64,000 nucleotides of DNA from Clavaria fumosa. Taxonomy: Eukaryota; Basidiomycota; Agaricomycetes; Agaricales; Clavariaceae. The stretch is from contig OX637794.1 of NCBI GenBank assembly GCA_951802425.1, forward strand, positions 5,022,001 to 5,086,000, written 5' to 3'. Position 1 is the stretch's first letter. Each line of letters opens with the position of its first letter. The translations under genes were made by a program, and so were the position numbers. This document shows positions 44,830 through 55,635 of this stretch, in pieces. The notes beneath the pieces were generated by a model. That model worked only from the letters and a program-made list of their open reading frames with translations, made no database searches and was not told where the DNA came from.

Positions 44830-45110
44830 CCCATTCCAATGGACTCCACCAGACTCCTCAGACTCCAGTCAGACTCCTCGGACTCCAGTTGGAGTCCTCA
44901 GGACTCCACAGGACTCTGAACCAAGTCCCACTGGACTGTGATTGGACTGGGTCAGGACTATGATTGGACTCCACTGGACTGTGTTAGGACTGTGATTGGA
45001 CTCCACTGGACTGTGTCAGGACTGTGATTGGACTCACTGGACTTGATTGGAGTCCACTGGATTCCTCAGGAGTCTGCACGGAGTCCACTGGAGTCCACTG
45101 GAGTCTGAGC
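44830..45110 (+). repeat. GGACTCCA-type satellite, left outer block
   Basis: Short units built from GGACTCCACTGGACTGTG and GGACTCCAGT, continuous with the larger palindrome at 45115-46310. No gene. Confidence 0.75.
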
Positions 45111-45130
45111 ATAATGGAAGAAAACAAATG

Positions 45131-45203
45131 TCACCAGCCAGAGTTGAACCCAAATCCTTGTGTCGCTTGGAAATGCAGTTACCAGCTATGCCATGCAGCC
45201 ACA
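45131..45203 (-). repeat. tRNA-like module (left)
   Basis: On minus: an A-box-like TGGCATAGCTGG (45182-45193), 31 nt spacing, and a B-box-like GGTTCAACTCT (45140-45150). This is the inverted partner of 46228-46300. The D stem is conserved but acceptor, anticodon and T stems do not pair well, so it is tRNA-derived rather than a tRNA gene. Confidence 0.6.
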
Positions 45204-46227
45204 GTTATCTTAGCCAATATAATCCCTATAGCCCTTGTCCTGAGCTCTGTGGAGTCCTTAGGAGTCCTGAGGAGTCCTTGGGAGTCTGACTGGAGTCCTC
45301 AGGAGTCCTTAGGAGTCCAACTGGAGTCCTCAGGAGTCCTTAGGAGTCCAACTGGAGTCCTGAGGAGTCCAACTGGAGTCCTGAGGAGTCCAACTGGAGT
45401 CCTGAGGAGTCCAACTGGAGTCCTGAGGAGTCCAACTGGAGTCCTGAGGAGTCCAACTGGAGTCCTGAGGAGTCCGACTGGAGTTTGACTGGAGTCTGGC
45501 TGGAGTCCTCAGGAGTCCTTAGGAGTCCAACTGGTGTCCTGAGGCACTGCACAGAGTCATGAAGTCAATTCTGACTGAAATAACTGACTGCAAATACTCC
45601 TTGAGACTTTGCCTGCAATCTGCATGGAGTCCTTGAGGAGTCTGAGTGGAGTCCTCAGGACTCCAGTCAGACTCCTCAGGACTCCAGTTAGACTCCTCAG
45701 GACTTCAGTTGGACTCCTCAGGTCTCCATGCAGATTGCAGGCCAAGTCTCAAGGAGTATTTCCAGTCAGTTATTACAGTCAGAATTGACTTCATGACTCT
45801 GTGAAGTGCCTCAGGACTCCAGTTGGACTCCTCAGGACTCCAGTCGAACTCTTCAGGACTCCAGTCGAACTCCTCAGGACTCCAGTCAGACTCCTGAAGA
45901 CTCCAGTTGGACTCCTCAGGACTCCAGTTGGACTCCTCAGGACTCCAGTTGGACTCCTCAGGACTCCAGTCAGACTCCTGAAGACTCCAGTCAGACTCCT
46001 GAGGACTCCAGTCAGACTCCTGAGGACTCCAGTCGGACTCCTAAGGACTCCAGTCGGACTCCTCAGGACTCCAGTCGGACTCCTCAGGACTCCAGTTGGA
46101 CTCCTCAGGACTCCAGTTGGACTCCTCAGGACTCCAGTCGGACTCCTCAGGACTCCAGTCAGACTCCTAAGGACTCCACAGAGCTCAGGACAAGGGCTAT
46201 AGGGATTATATTGGCTAAGATAACTGT

Positions 46228-46300
46228 GGCTGCATGGCATAGCTGGTAACTGCATTTCCAAGCGACACAAAGATCTGGGTTCAACTCCAGCTGGTGACAT
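46228..46300 (+). repeat. tRNA-like module (right)
   Basis: A-box TGGCATAGCTGG (46235-46246) and B-box GGTTCAACTCC (46278-46288), with the 31-nt spacing expected inside a tRNA. GCA/TGC can form a D stem. The anticodon stem is not formed and the acceptor stem has mismatches. It could supply an internal RNA polymerase III promoter, as in SINEs. Confidence 0.6.
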
Positions 46301-46314
46301 TTTCTTCAGCTGTG

Positions 46315-46721
46315 TTAGGACTCCATTGGACTCCGTGTGGACTCCAGTGGACTCCAATGGACTCCATGTGGACTCCAATGGGACTGCTCCAATGGACTCC
46401 ATGTGGACTCCAATGGGACTGCACCAATGGACTCCACTGGAAGAAATTCCATTGGACTCCTGGCCAAGTCTGACAAAGTCCTTGCTGGCTCCAATGGAGT
46501 CCTTGTTGGCTCCGATAGAGTCCTTGCTGGCTCCGATAGATTCCTTGTTGGCTCCAATAGAGTCCTTGCTGGCTCCAATGGAGTCCTTGTTGGCTCCAAT
46601 GGAGTCCTTGCTGGCTCCAATGGAGTCCTTGTTGGCTCCAATAGAGTCCTTGCTGGCTCCAATGGAGCTGGTTGGACTCCAATGGACTCCATCGGAATGG
46701 GTGGCCGAGTGTAAAGTCCTC
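46315..46721 (+). repeat. 21-bp minisatellite, second type
   Basis: About nine units of TGCTGGCTCCAATGGAGTCCT alternating with TGTTGGCTCCAATAGAGTCCT, plus GGACTCCATGTGGACTCCAA repeats at the left. The family A retroelement begins abruptly at its right edge. Confidence 0.85.
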
Positions 46722-46749
46722 AGTTGGAGTACCAATGTGTCATGTTAGC

Positions 46750-47449
46750 AGGTTCATGACTGAGTGGAATAGCTGCTACTTGGTATACCCAAGAAGTAAC
46801 AGGACTGTCCTGTGCTTCTTGAAGGTCCACCTTTGAGGAATTGATAACTGCTATGTTTAAGTGGTTTCTGACTGAGGTAATGGCCCAAAAGGCAGTGGAT
46901 GCCTTCTACCAGGTAAAGTTCACAAAGGTGAAGGGTGCCTTGGGATTCTGGAATGAACTGGCCCAGGCAGCTGAGCAAATGCTCACCCCACCTGATGATG
47001 GTACGATGAAGAGGCAGTTCCTTAACAGACTGCCTAACGAGATGGTGGAGGCCATCTTCAAAACTTGTGCAATTAGCATCGAGGATATTATCGATGCTAG
47101 TCGCCAAGTGGAAGCGACCCTCCACTACCTCCAGCAGCAGAGGGCAGTGCCTTCGTCAGGGAACCCAGTGGGTACCAAAGGAAACCCACCCACAGGTAGA
47201 ATACCTGTGGGGCAGTGGTTTGTGAGACTGTGGCCATATCGGCCACACACAGACCACAGGCCAGGGGAACCTGTTCCCCTGCAGATTGACTGTGTGCAGG
47301 ATGAATGCACCCCAGCCGGAGGGAGTAAACCCCAGCTAGAACCACCCAAGGCTGGGCCACAAATTGGAGAGGAGCGGAAAGCTCCTTTAATATATTATAC
47401 ATGCAGGAAAGCAGGGCATTACACAAGTGTGTGTCCGCAGTCACAGTGA
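46750..47449 (+). pseudogene. Family A gag, copy 1
   Basis: Encodes FEELITAMFKWFLTEVMAQK, VKGALGFWNELAQAAEQMLT and the C-terminal YYTCRKAGHYTSVCPQ. The last is a zinc knuckle whose first Cys has become Tyr, a G-to-A type change shared with copy 2. In-frame stops upstream (near 46760) and loss of the N-terminus make it non-functional. Confidence 0.8.
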
Positions 47450-47804
47450 AAGCCAGAGGCTTTTAGGGGAAATGTAAGGAACTATGCCTTACAGGAGGAC
47501 CCGGGCAAGGCAGAGCCCAATAAACCACAGGAGATACCTGTGGTTGAAAGTGAGGAGCCAGAGGACAAAAACCTACTGGAGGAAGTCATGGAAGATGACT
47601 ATGCTGGTTGTGGGCAATCCATATCTGCAAAGGAAAAGGAAAAACCCTTCAGGCTATGTCGCCCGAGTGAGGAAACAGAAGTGTTATGCCTCTGTGTATT
47701 GGGAAAGAGTGTGCCAAGGAAGGAAGCTCCAAAGAGCTGACTACACTTGGGCCCCTGTGACAAGGGTGAGCCCTGGAAGGGGGAGAGGCTAATGCCTCTG
47801 TAAA

Positions 47805-49056
47805 ATTGAAAGATGATGCCTACCTCGAGGGCAGGCATGAGTACTGGTTTAACCAGTATGCTGAACTCTTTGGGGGAGTCCCCCCCAGATGGACTATGTC
47901 CACTGCTATTATTGGTGGCCATCAGTGTCTAAGGACATCGAGAAGTTTTGCTCATCATGTGACATGTGCCAAACGAGCAAGACTTCCCCTCAGAAGCTGC
48001 AAGGGCTTCTACATACCCTCCCAATTCCCAGGCAGCCCTGGGAATCAATAGGAATGGACTTTGTAGGTCCATTTCCTATGTCAAAAGAGGTGGACTACCT
48101 CTGGGTGGTGATTTTCCACCTCACCTCACTGGTACACCTAGTACCAGTCACCATGTTGGTAATGGCAGCAGAGCTAGCATGGCTCTTTCTAACACATGTA
48201 GTGAGACTACATGGGTTGCCAGGATCGATTGTGTCCAACAATGATCCTAGATTCACATCTGCCTTTTGGCAGGAAACTCACCAATTACTCAGTGTTAAGC
48301 TGTGGATGTCCACAGCTTTCCATCTGCAGACAGATGGAGTGATGGAGCAGTTGATCTGATCTGTGGTCCAGCCAGACCAGACAGATTGGGCAGAGCAAAT
48401 CCCAATGGTCAAGTTTGCCATTAACACATTGATAAGCATGTCTGTGGGGTTCACCCTATTTGAATTAACCTATGGGTATATGCCCCAGATGATGGCAGAG
48501 TTGCCAGACAACCTCTGGGCTGTGCCCAGAGGAGTAAGGATGTTCACAGAGAAGGCTGCACTCAACCTTTCAATGGCACATGACATGATCATAGAAAGTT
48601 GCATCCACCAGACATTTTATGCTAATCAGCATAGACAGGAAGAGCACCCATTTAGAGAGGGAGAATTAGTTTATTGGGCCTTACCCAATATGGTCATGTA
48701 GACCAGAATCATCCACATACAAGCTGGAGCTCCCCGACTCACTAAAGTCAAGGAGAATCCACCTGATGTTCCATGTCAGCTGGCTACAGCAACATGAGCC
48801 AAACAACAACATGTTGTTTCTGCACCATGAAGTGAAAGTCTTTTATGACTTTGGAATGGATCCAAAGGAGGAATGGCTGGTCGATGCCATTATTGGCCAT
48901 AGGTGGGAAGGATGCCACCTAGAATGTGAGGTCCAATGGAACCTTGGGGATACAACTTGGGAGCCATATATGGGAGTCAAAGAGCTAGCAGCTCTAGACC
49001 ACTACCTTGAATTGCAAGGGGTGGAATCGTGGAGGGCACTGCCTAGGCACCCTTGA
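47805..49056 (+). pseudogene. Family A pol remnant, copy 1: integrase and chromodomain
   Basis: After KDDAYLEGRHEYWFNQYAEL the sequence jumps within GGVPPR to MDYVHCYYWWPSVSKDIEKF, so reverse transcriptase and RNase H are absent. The integrase follows (FCSSCDMCQ, IGMDFVGPFPMSKEVDYLWV, VSNNDPRFTSAFW, LQTDGVMEQ), with stops at 48358 and 48699. The chromodomain segment is AIIGHRWEGCHLECEVQWNL, GDTTWEP. The middle catalytic Asp of the integrase is Asn (VSN instead of VSD). Confidence 0.85.
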
Positions 49057-49209
49057 GCAGAGTGCAGACAGAGCACCCATGCAGAGTAGTAAACATGATT
49101 GAGCCAGACTGCAGGGTCATTAGCCACAGTGATTGAGTCACATGGTGGCTCAGGTACAAAATCTTAAGAGGGTCCACCCTCTTTTTCTTATTTCTCCATC
49201 AACCATAAC

Positions 49210-50330
49210 CATGGATGATCCAATGGGGAGACCCCATCTCCTCATGCTATCCCTGCCGCCACTGTCCCTGGCCTTGCACCAGGAAACTCGTTGCTGACAA
49301 GCATCATCAGAATGGCTGGGTTGTCCCAGCTGTTATTGTCACAAGGGGAGGAGGCCCTCCCCTGGGTCCAAGACCACATGATTCATGCAATCACTCACAG
49401 ATCCTGGTGCCCTCAGTGCATCAGGTTCCATTGTCACATCTTCAAGTTGCTGTTGCACTTGGATGAAGTGTTTCAGCAAACACTTAAGGAAGTGCAGGAA
49501 AGTGCTAAGCACAAACTTGGGCTGGGGCTTGAGGTGATGCAGTGCAAGCTGGAAGACTTGTGCAAGGATAATGAGAAGGGCAGTGCCCTTTGTGTGGGTC
49601 ATCAGCAAAAGCTTGAAAAAGCTTATGATAATTTGGACAAGGTCAAAGAAGACCTTAGAGGGGCACAGGAGAAGATTCTCTCCTTGACAGAAAAGTTGGC
49701 AAGCACCAATGAGGAACTCGCCACACTGTGAACCACAGCAAAGGGAAAGGGACCTGAAAGGGACCCCTTGGAGTGGGACCCAAAATGGGCCCACACCACT
49801 GTCTCATATGCGGACATAGTGCTGCCTACAGGGGACATTGATGTCCCCATGAGTTTTGAAGAGGGATATCCCCCTCTTCCACCTGCTGGTGTCAGTCAGC
49901 AGAATTCTGATGCCTCACTGAGGCATAAATGAACTTTCTCAGAGATGGTTCTCACACCTCTGACAAGGGGTTATCCCTTTAATGCCCCTCAACCAGACAG
50001 AGCTCCAGATGGCTACCCTTGGCCATCTGGGGTGTCCATGAAACCTGGAGCATGGGTTGTCAAGTTGAAGACAGTTGAGGAGGTGATTGCCCTCAACCAA
50101 TAGGTGCATCATGGAGTGCCTGATGGCAGTTATGATATGACTGCCATGATGAAGATGCAATGGGCTGTCAAGGAGGCCCAGAAGAATGCCACAGCAGCTA
50201 AGCCACCTATGCCAGTTGAGGACTGGCTGGTGAGGAACTGGAGACTTCCTGCCAGGGTCAAAAAATCAGCAGACCAGGTAGCCTGCCATCTGCAAGGGCA
50301 GATGTTGTGAGAGAGTGGAGGGATGGGCAA
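49210..50330 (+). pseudogene. Extra coding region of family A, copy 1
   Basis: Lies downstream of pol on the same strand. The frame at 49291-49731 has a coiled-coil segment (KLEKAYDNLDKVKEDLRGAQ) and ends at a TGA (near 49729) where copy 2 continues with an Arg codon. A second segment gives KMQWAVKEAQKNATAAKPPM, PVEDWLVRNWRLPARVKKS. No enzyme motif. See the copy 2 entry for the longer version. Confidence 0.6.
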
Positions 50331-50545
50331 CCCATCCCTGAGGACAGGACCCTTGGAGTCACAGGAGGGGGAGTACCCTCCTATCCATTGTACCAGACAT
50401 TGCTGCTGGCAATGATGAGAGTAGTTGTGCCTCCCATGAGGGAGTTTATAGACGTTGGGGAGCTGTTGCTCCCCCAAGAGTTGTGGCTCTCCTTTGTAGG
50501 AGAGAAGGGGGAAATTCCCCCTATGAATCCAAAAGGTGACAGAGG

Positions 50546-52305
50546 CAGGGGGCAGAGGGGGAGGCAGGTTCTGAGAAGGGAAGGAAGGGGGATGGTAAGG
50601 TGTCAACAGTAACTTGTTGAAGACCTGATGGATGCGCCAGGCCCGAGGGAGCTTGAGGCGATACCCAGCAGGTCCCACCTTCTCCTTGACTGCAAAGGGG
50701 CCTGCTCTCTTGTTGTCAAGCTTTTTACAGGGCTGGTCCATCTTTAAGTTCCTAGTATCCAGCCAGACCAGATCTCCCTCAGAGTACTCCCAACTCGGAT
50801 GCTTCCCCTTATCATAGCTCTTCTTCATTGCTGCCGCTGCTTTCTCCATTGCCTCCTTGGCTGCTCTTCAGGACTCTGTGAGCTTAGCCATCCACTCATC
50901 TGCCACTGGGTTGACCTCTGAAGGTGGGTGGAGTCCCCCATTCCAAGGGTGTCAGCCATAATCAAGGAAGAAAGGCATCTGTCCTGTTGCTGAGTGCTCA
51001 CAATTGTTAAGAGCAAACTCTGCAGTGGACAACCACTCAGCCCAGTCATCCTGGGGATGGTCCACATAAGCCCAGAGATAGATCTCCATCTCCTGATTCG
51101 CCCGCTCCATCTGCCCATCAGTCTGTGGGTGGAAGGCCATATTCGGGTTTGCTTTTACTTGGATCATGGAGTAGAACTCCTTCATGAACCGAGACACAAA
51201 CTGAGAGCCTCGGTCACTCACAATCTTGTGAGGGACTCCATGGTCCTGGAACACTCAATCTCAGAGGAGACATGCCACTCCAAGTCCCATGAGGTCAAGC
51301 CCAATTGCTTTGAGCAGTGTCCACTTCATGAACTTGTCGATGATGACAAGGATGGCATTATGTCCACAGGAGAGGGGGAGGGGACCAACCATGTCCCATG
51401 TGATCACTGACCAGGGACCATCAGGGACAGGGTGGGGGTGCAGTGGGGCAGCACGCTTGGTACAGTCAGGCTTTGTTTGCTGGCAGGTCTCACACCCCTG
51501 GGCATACCAATCTGCATCTTTCACCATGTCCAGCCACCAATAACCCTTCACTAGAGCTGCTCTCAACTTCTGGGGCCCAGGGTGTCCAGCAGCAGGGAGG
51601 TCATGCTCGAATTCGAGGACAGCCTCACGAGCTCCCAGGGGGACCCAAGTGACTATCCCCTTTCGCCAGAGTCCAGCAGGATCTCATGTCCACTCATCAT
51701 CAAGCTCCTCTGGCTTCTGTATGTGTACCACACTATTTTTCTGGAGTAGCATCTCCATTTCCAATGTGAATGACACACAGACTTCTGTTTCTGAGAAAAC
51801 CTGCACTGGTGCATCCTCCTCCACCATCTCTCCATAGTCCGGTCTCCGGGAGAGTGCGTCCGCCTTCATATTTGACTTGCCAGTGCAGTACTTTATCTCA
51901 AAGTCAAAACACTGGAGCTCCCCAACCCAATGGACCTGTCTTGGCTTCAGCTTCTGAGGCTTCTGGAAGTACTGGAGGTTCGCATGGTCCATCCAGATCT
52001 CAATCGTCTCATCTGCTCCAATGAGGTACTCCTGCCACTTGCAAAGTGCCCAAATCACAGCTAAGAACTCCTTGTCATACACGTTGTAGTTCTTCTCAGC
52101 TGCAGTGAGGGCCTTGGAGATATAGTCAACAACTCTCCAGGTTCCATCCATCTGCTGCTGTGAGAGCACTCCACCAGTTGCCAGGTTACTTGCATCTGTC
52201 TCTACCTTCCATCTCCCTTTGTCCTGAGGCAGAGCCAAGACTGGGGCTGATATGAGTGCCTGGTGGAGATCTTGGAAGGCTGCTTCCTCCTCCTCCTCCC
52301 ATTTC
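50546..52305 (-). pseudogene. Ty3/gypsy family B pol fragment
   Basis: Read leftwards on minus: RNase H (VETDASNLATGGVLSQQQ, YDKEFLAVIWALCKWQEYLI, DHANLQYF, KADALSRRPD), integrase zinc site (CETCQQTKP), core (ITWDMVGPLPLS, VSDRGSQFVSRF, HPQTDGQMERANQ) with all three catalytic positions retained, then the GPAGYRLKLPRAWRIHQVFN segment that precedes a chromodomain. Stops (two TGA near 51250, others near 50950) interrupt it. It is truncated at both ends: at 50545 it abuts copy 1, and at 52305 it turns into satellite. The same family lies at 63140-64000. Confidence 0.85.
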
Positions 52306-53039
52306 TATGGAACCTTCCCAGTCAGCCACCCTGCTTGTGCCATCCCATGCCACTCTCAATGCTTGCACCATCCACCCCACCCTCCTTACTTGCACTGCCT
52401 ACCCTGCTCAACCCACTTGTGCCATACACCCTGCCCATCCCACTTGCACTGCCCACTGCTAACCATGACTGCCACTCACCTGCTCACCCTGCTTGCACTA
52501 CCCATCTCACTCAACCTAATTGCACCTGTTTGCCCTGCTTCCACTGCTTTGTTGACTGACAATATGTGCATGCCATTGGCTGACTATTTGCACTTATCAT
52601 TGGTCAACAATATGGGCATGTTGTTGATTGAGGATTGAGTTTCCTTGGTCAATGATATAAACTGAACTAACACTGCCAGTAGTTCTATGACATCAATGCA
52701 CAGAAAGAAACAAGTACCTGTTTGCCCACCTTCCATCCTGATCCCAAGCTGCAAACCTTATGGGATTAGTGAATGCAACAGTACACACACACTGAGTTGA
52801 GAAGAGACAGAATTATTATACAAGCAGGACATCACATATTATGAGATGAGCAAAGGAGAGGTGCACACACCACTTATCAACAATGCAGACCTGCATGCCC
52901 CAGGCATGCATGCAACTGAGCTTATGCCAATGACAATATGTGCATCAAGATTGCCAAGTCACAAGCAGCAAACCAAGAGACCAGTGTAGATATGTCATGG
53001 CCCCATCAATGAGGGATACCTTCACTGCTGTCACCACTG
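52306..53039. repeat. Pyrimidine-rich minisatellite and unassigned DNA
   Basis: Positions 52330-52560 repeat CACTTGCACTGCC / CACCCTGCTCACC motifs, the complement of the purine-rich repeat at 590-720. Positions 52561-53039 show no gene. Confidence 0.55.
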
Positions 53040-53583
53040 TCAGATTGTTCCTTGACACCAACCAAACATGTTATCTATCCTCTTGACAGTTATGAATGTC
53101 TCCACTCTTATAGCACCACCATCAGTTTGTTCCCCAGCATCAGAATTCTTATATTCATTGACCACTGTGTCATTACCCAGGGGCATTGCAATTCCTATCT
53201 GCATCACATGTGAGAACATGGTGCCTAAGGCAGTTGCAAATGCCATCTTTCAAACTTCTTCAGGTTCCACATGCACTTGCTTGTACACATCTGACAGATA
53301 TGTACATGGCTCTAGCCATGTCTTGTCTGATCTGGTCCTGGTCAGGCAACAGGGTGATATCCCATAAGGTGTTTGCATTCTGTTTCTGACAGTCTACAAC
53401 TGTCCACAGAAGCAGATTCTGGCTCATTTTTGGGATACAAAGCATAGGATCTGCTTGCATGATGCTGCCCCTGGCTTCTAGCAACCATTGAGAGCCAACA
53501 GGTTGAATGGGCCCATTCAGATGGATGGAACCACCCCAGAAGGAGTGGGAGATTAATCGGGAAGTATCCCCAAGTTCTACCAA
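53040..53583 (-). pseudogene. Reverse transcriptase fragment, inverted family A relative
   Basis: On minus, LLLWTVVDCQKQNANTLWDI, LPDQDQIRQDMARAMY and, in another frame, MAFATALGTMFSHVMQIG. These align with QTVVDCQKQNANTVQDITSL and MAFVTVLGTMFSQVMQIGDC of copy 2. It is the fingers/palm part only, with one or more frameshifts. Confidence 0.75.
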
Positions 53584-53679
53584 CTACCAAAGTGATGTGT
53601 TACATTGCTATCTTGTGATGATATGAGATAAAACCTCACTATTGCCCAAGGCAATAGCTGAGATTAAGGGGATCAAGAT

Positions 53680-54511
53680 TGAGCCCCCTGAGCTCTATGA
53701 CAGACAAGATGATCTTGTTGTCTGGGAAAGGTGGCTCAATGGCCTCTTTAACTACTTCTACTTTTATAGAGTAGTCCAACTGCAGTTGGAGAACCAATGT
53801 GTCATGTTAGCAGGTTCATGACTGAGCGGAATAGCTGCTACTTGGTATACCCAAGAAGTAACAGGACTGTCCTGTGCTCCTCGAAGGTCCACCTTCGAGG
53901 AATTGATAACTGCTATGTTTAAGCGGTTCCTGACTGAGGTAATTGCCCAAAAGGCAGTGGATGCCTTCTACCAGGTAAAGTTCACAAAGGTGAAGGGTGC
54001 CTTGGGATTCTGGAATGAACTGGCCCAGGCAGCTGAGCAAATGCTCACCCCACCTGGTGCTGGTACGATGAAGAGGCAGTTCCTTAACGGACTGCCTAAC
54101 AAGATGGTGGAGGCCATTTTCAAAACTTGTGCAATTAGCATCAAGGATATTATCGACACTAGTCGCCAAGTGGAAGCGACCCTCCACTACCTCCAGCAGC
54201 AGAGGGCAGTGCCTTCGTCAGGGAACCCAGTGGGTACCAAAGGAAACCCACCCACAGGTAGAATACCTGTGGGGCAGTGGTTTGTGAGACTGTGGCCATA
54301 TCAGCCACACACAGACCACAGGCCAGGGGAACCTGTTCCCCTGCGGATTGACTGTGTGCAGGATGAATGCACCCCAGCCGGAAGGAGTAAACCCCAGCTA
54401 GAACCACCCAAGGCTGGGCCACAAATTGGAGAGGAGTGGAAAGCTCCTTTAATATATTATACATGCAGGAAAGCAGGGCATTACACAAGTGTGTGTCCGC
54501 AGTCACAGTGA
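53680..54511 (+). pseudogene. Family A gag, copy 2
   Basis: From GIKIEPPELYDRQDDLVVWE and NGLFNYFYFYRVV through FEELITAMFKRFLTEVIAQK to the zinc knuckle YYTCRKAGHYTSVC. This includes the N-terminal part missing in copy 1. A TGA near 53820 interrupts the frame between CVMLAGS and LSGIAATWYTQE. The first knuckle Cys is replaced by Tyr, as in copy 1. Confidence 0.8.
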
Positions 54512-54867
54512 AAGCCAGAGGCTTTTAGGGGAAATGTAAGGAACTATGCCTTACAGGAGGATCTGGGCAAGGCAGAGCCCAATAAACCACAGGAGATACC
54601 TGTGGTTGAAAGTGAGGAGCCAGAGGACAAAAACCTACTGGAGGAAGTCGTGGAAGATGACTATGCTGGTTGTGGGCAATCCATATCTGCAAAGGAAAAG
54701 GAAAAACCCTTCAGGCTATGTTGCCTGAGTGAGGAAACAGAAGTGTTACGCCTCCATGTATTGGGAAAGAGTGTGCCAAGGAAGGAAGCTCCAAAGAGCT
54801 GACTACACTTGGGCCCCTGTGACAAGGGTGAGCCCTGGAAGGGGGAGAGGCTAATGCCTCTTTAAAA

Positions 54868-55635
54868 TTGAAAGATGATGCCTACCTCGAGGGCAGGCAT
54901 GAGTACTGGTTTAACCAGTATGCTGAACTCTTTGAGGGAGTCCCCCCCAGACCGCCTCCATTTCGGGCAGTAAACCACCATATACCCTTGATAGACAAAA
55001 AGAAAGTCTATAACTATTACTTGCCTTGGTGTGCCGAGGCATTCAAGGAACAATTCCTTGAGAAAGTGAACCGTTACATTACTAACAGTTGGTGGGAAGC
55101 AGGAGCAGCATCACAGGCAGCTCCTATGCTGTGTATACTGAAAAGCAGCTGGAACCCGCTGCTACAGACAGTTGTAGACTGCCAGAAACAGAATGCAAAC
55201 ACTGTACAGGATATTACCTCATTGCCTGATCAAGATCAGATCAGAGAGGACATGGCTAGAGCCACATATAGGTCAAAGATTGACCTATCAGATGCATACG
55301 AACAAGTATGCGTAGAGCCTGAGGAGGTGTGGAAGATGGCATTTGTGACTGTCTTGGGCACCATGTTCTCACAGGTGATGCAGATAGGGGATTGTAATGC
55401 CCCTGCTACCTTTCAGTGCCTGATGATGCACATATTTTGTCATCAGCTGGGGAAGTATGTGCATGTGTACTTAGACAATGTATTCACCCTCTCCAAGACC
55501 TTGGAGGACCATGAGCATCACTTAGGGATGGTCTTTGAGACACTCAAAGGCACCAGCCTTTTCTTGAGCAAGAAAAAGTGCTCATTATATGCAAAGAGCA
55601 TAGATTGCTTAGGGCACATAATAGATGCCTGGTGA
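54868..55635 (+). pseudogene. Family A reverse transcriptase, copy 2
   Basis: An open frame of 255 codons with RT motifs in order: TVVDCQKQNANTVQDITSLP, SKIDLSDAYEQVCVEPEEVW, KMAFVTVLGTMFSQVMQIGD, APATFQCLMMHIFCHQLGK and VHVYLDNVFT. The catalytic YxDD box reads YLDN, so the second metal-binding Asp is lost. This predicts an inactive enzyme. The change equals a G-to-A transition (GAC AAT). It ends with a TGA at 55633 before the connection/RNase H region. Confidence 0.85.

Larger units (their letters stand above)
45115..46310. repeat. Giant palindrome of 21-bp repeats with tRNA-like ends
   Basis: The sequence reads symmetrically outward from about 45677. The centre is CTCCAGTC repeats. It is flanked by inverted copies containing AGAGTCATGAAGTCAATTCTG (45553; complement at 45780-45800). 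Next come opposing blocks of a 21-bp unit (CTGGAGTCCTGAGGAGTCCAA on the left, its complement on the right), then inverted copies of a CTCTGTGGAGTCC flank, and a tRNA-like module at each end. The right arm has about 75 bp more repeat. Frames of up to 314 codons arise because 21 bp encodes seven residues without stops. Confidence 0.85.
46722..50545 (+). mobile_element. Ty3/gypsy family A, copy 1 (truncated and deleted)
   Basis: Nearly identical to 53785-59042 but with a 1.4-kb internal deletion at about 47888. The 5' end is cut inside gag at the satellite and the 3' end inside the extra coding region, where family B sequence begins at 50545. No LTR is present. Coordinates relate by +7062 before the deletion and +8498 near 49215. 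Confidence 0.85.

Noticed and set aside
46228..46300. A functional tRNA gene
   Set aside because: A and B boxes and a D stem are present, but anticodon, acceptor and T stems do not pair, so only tRNA-derived sequence is claimed.
45791..46735. 314-codon frame on minus and matching plus frames with a seven-residue repeat
   Set aside because: The 21-bp repeat has no stops and is open on both strands; no codon or domain evidence.
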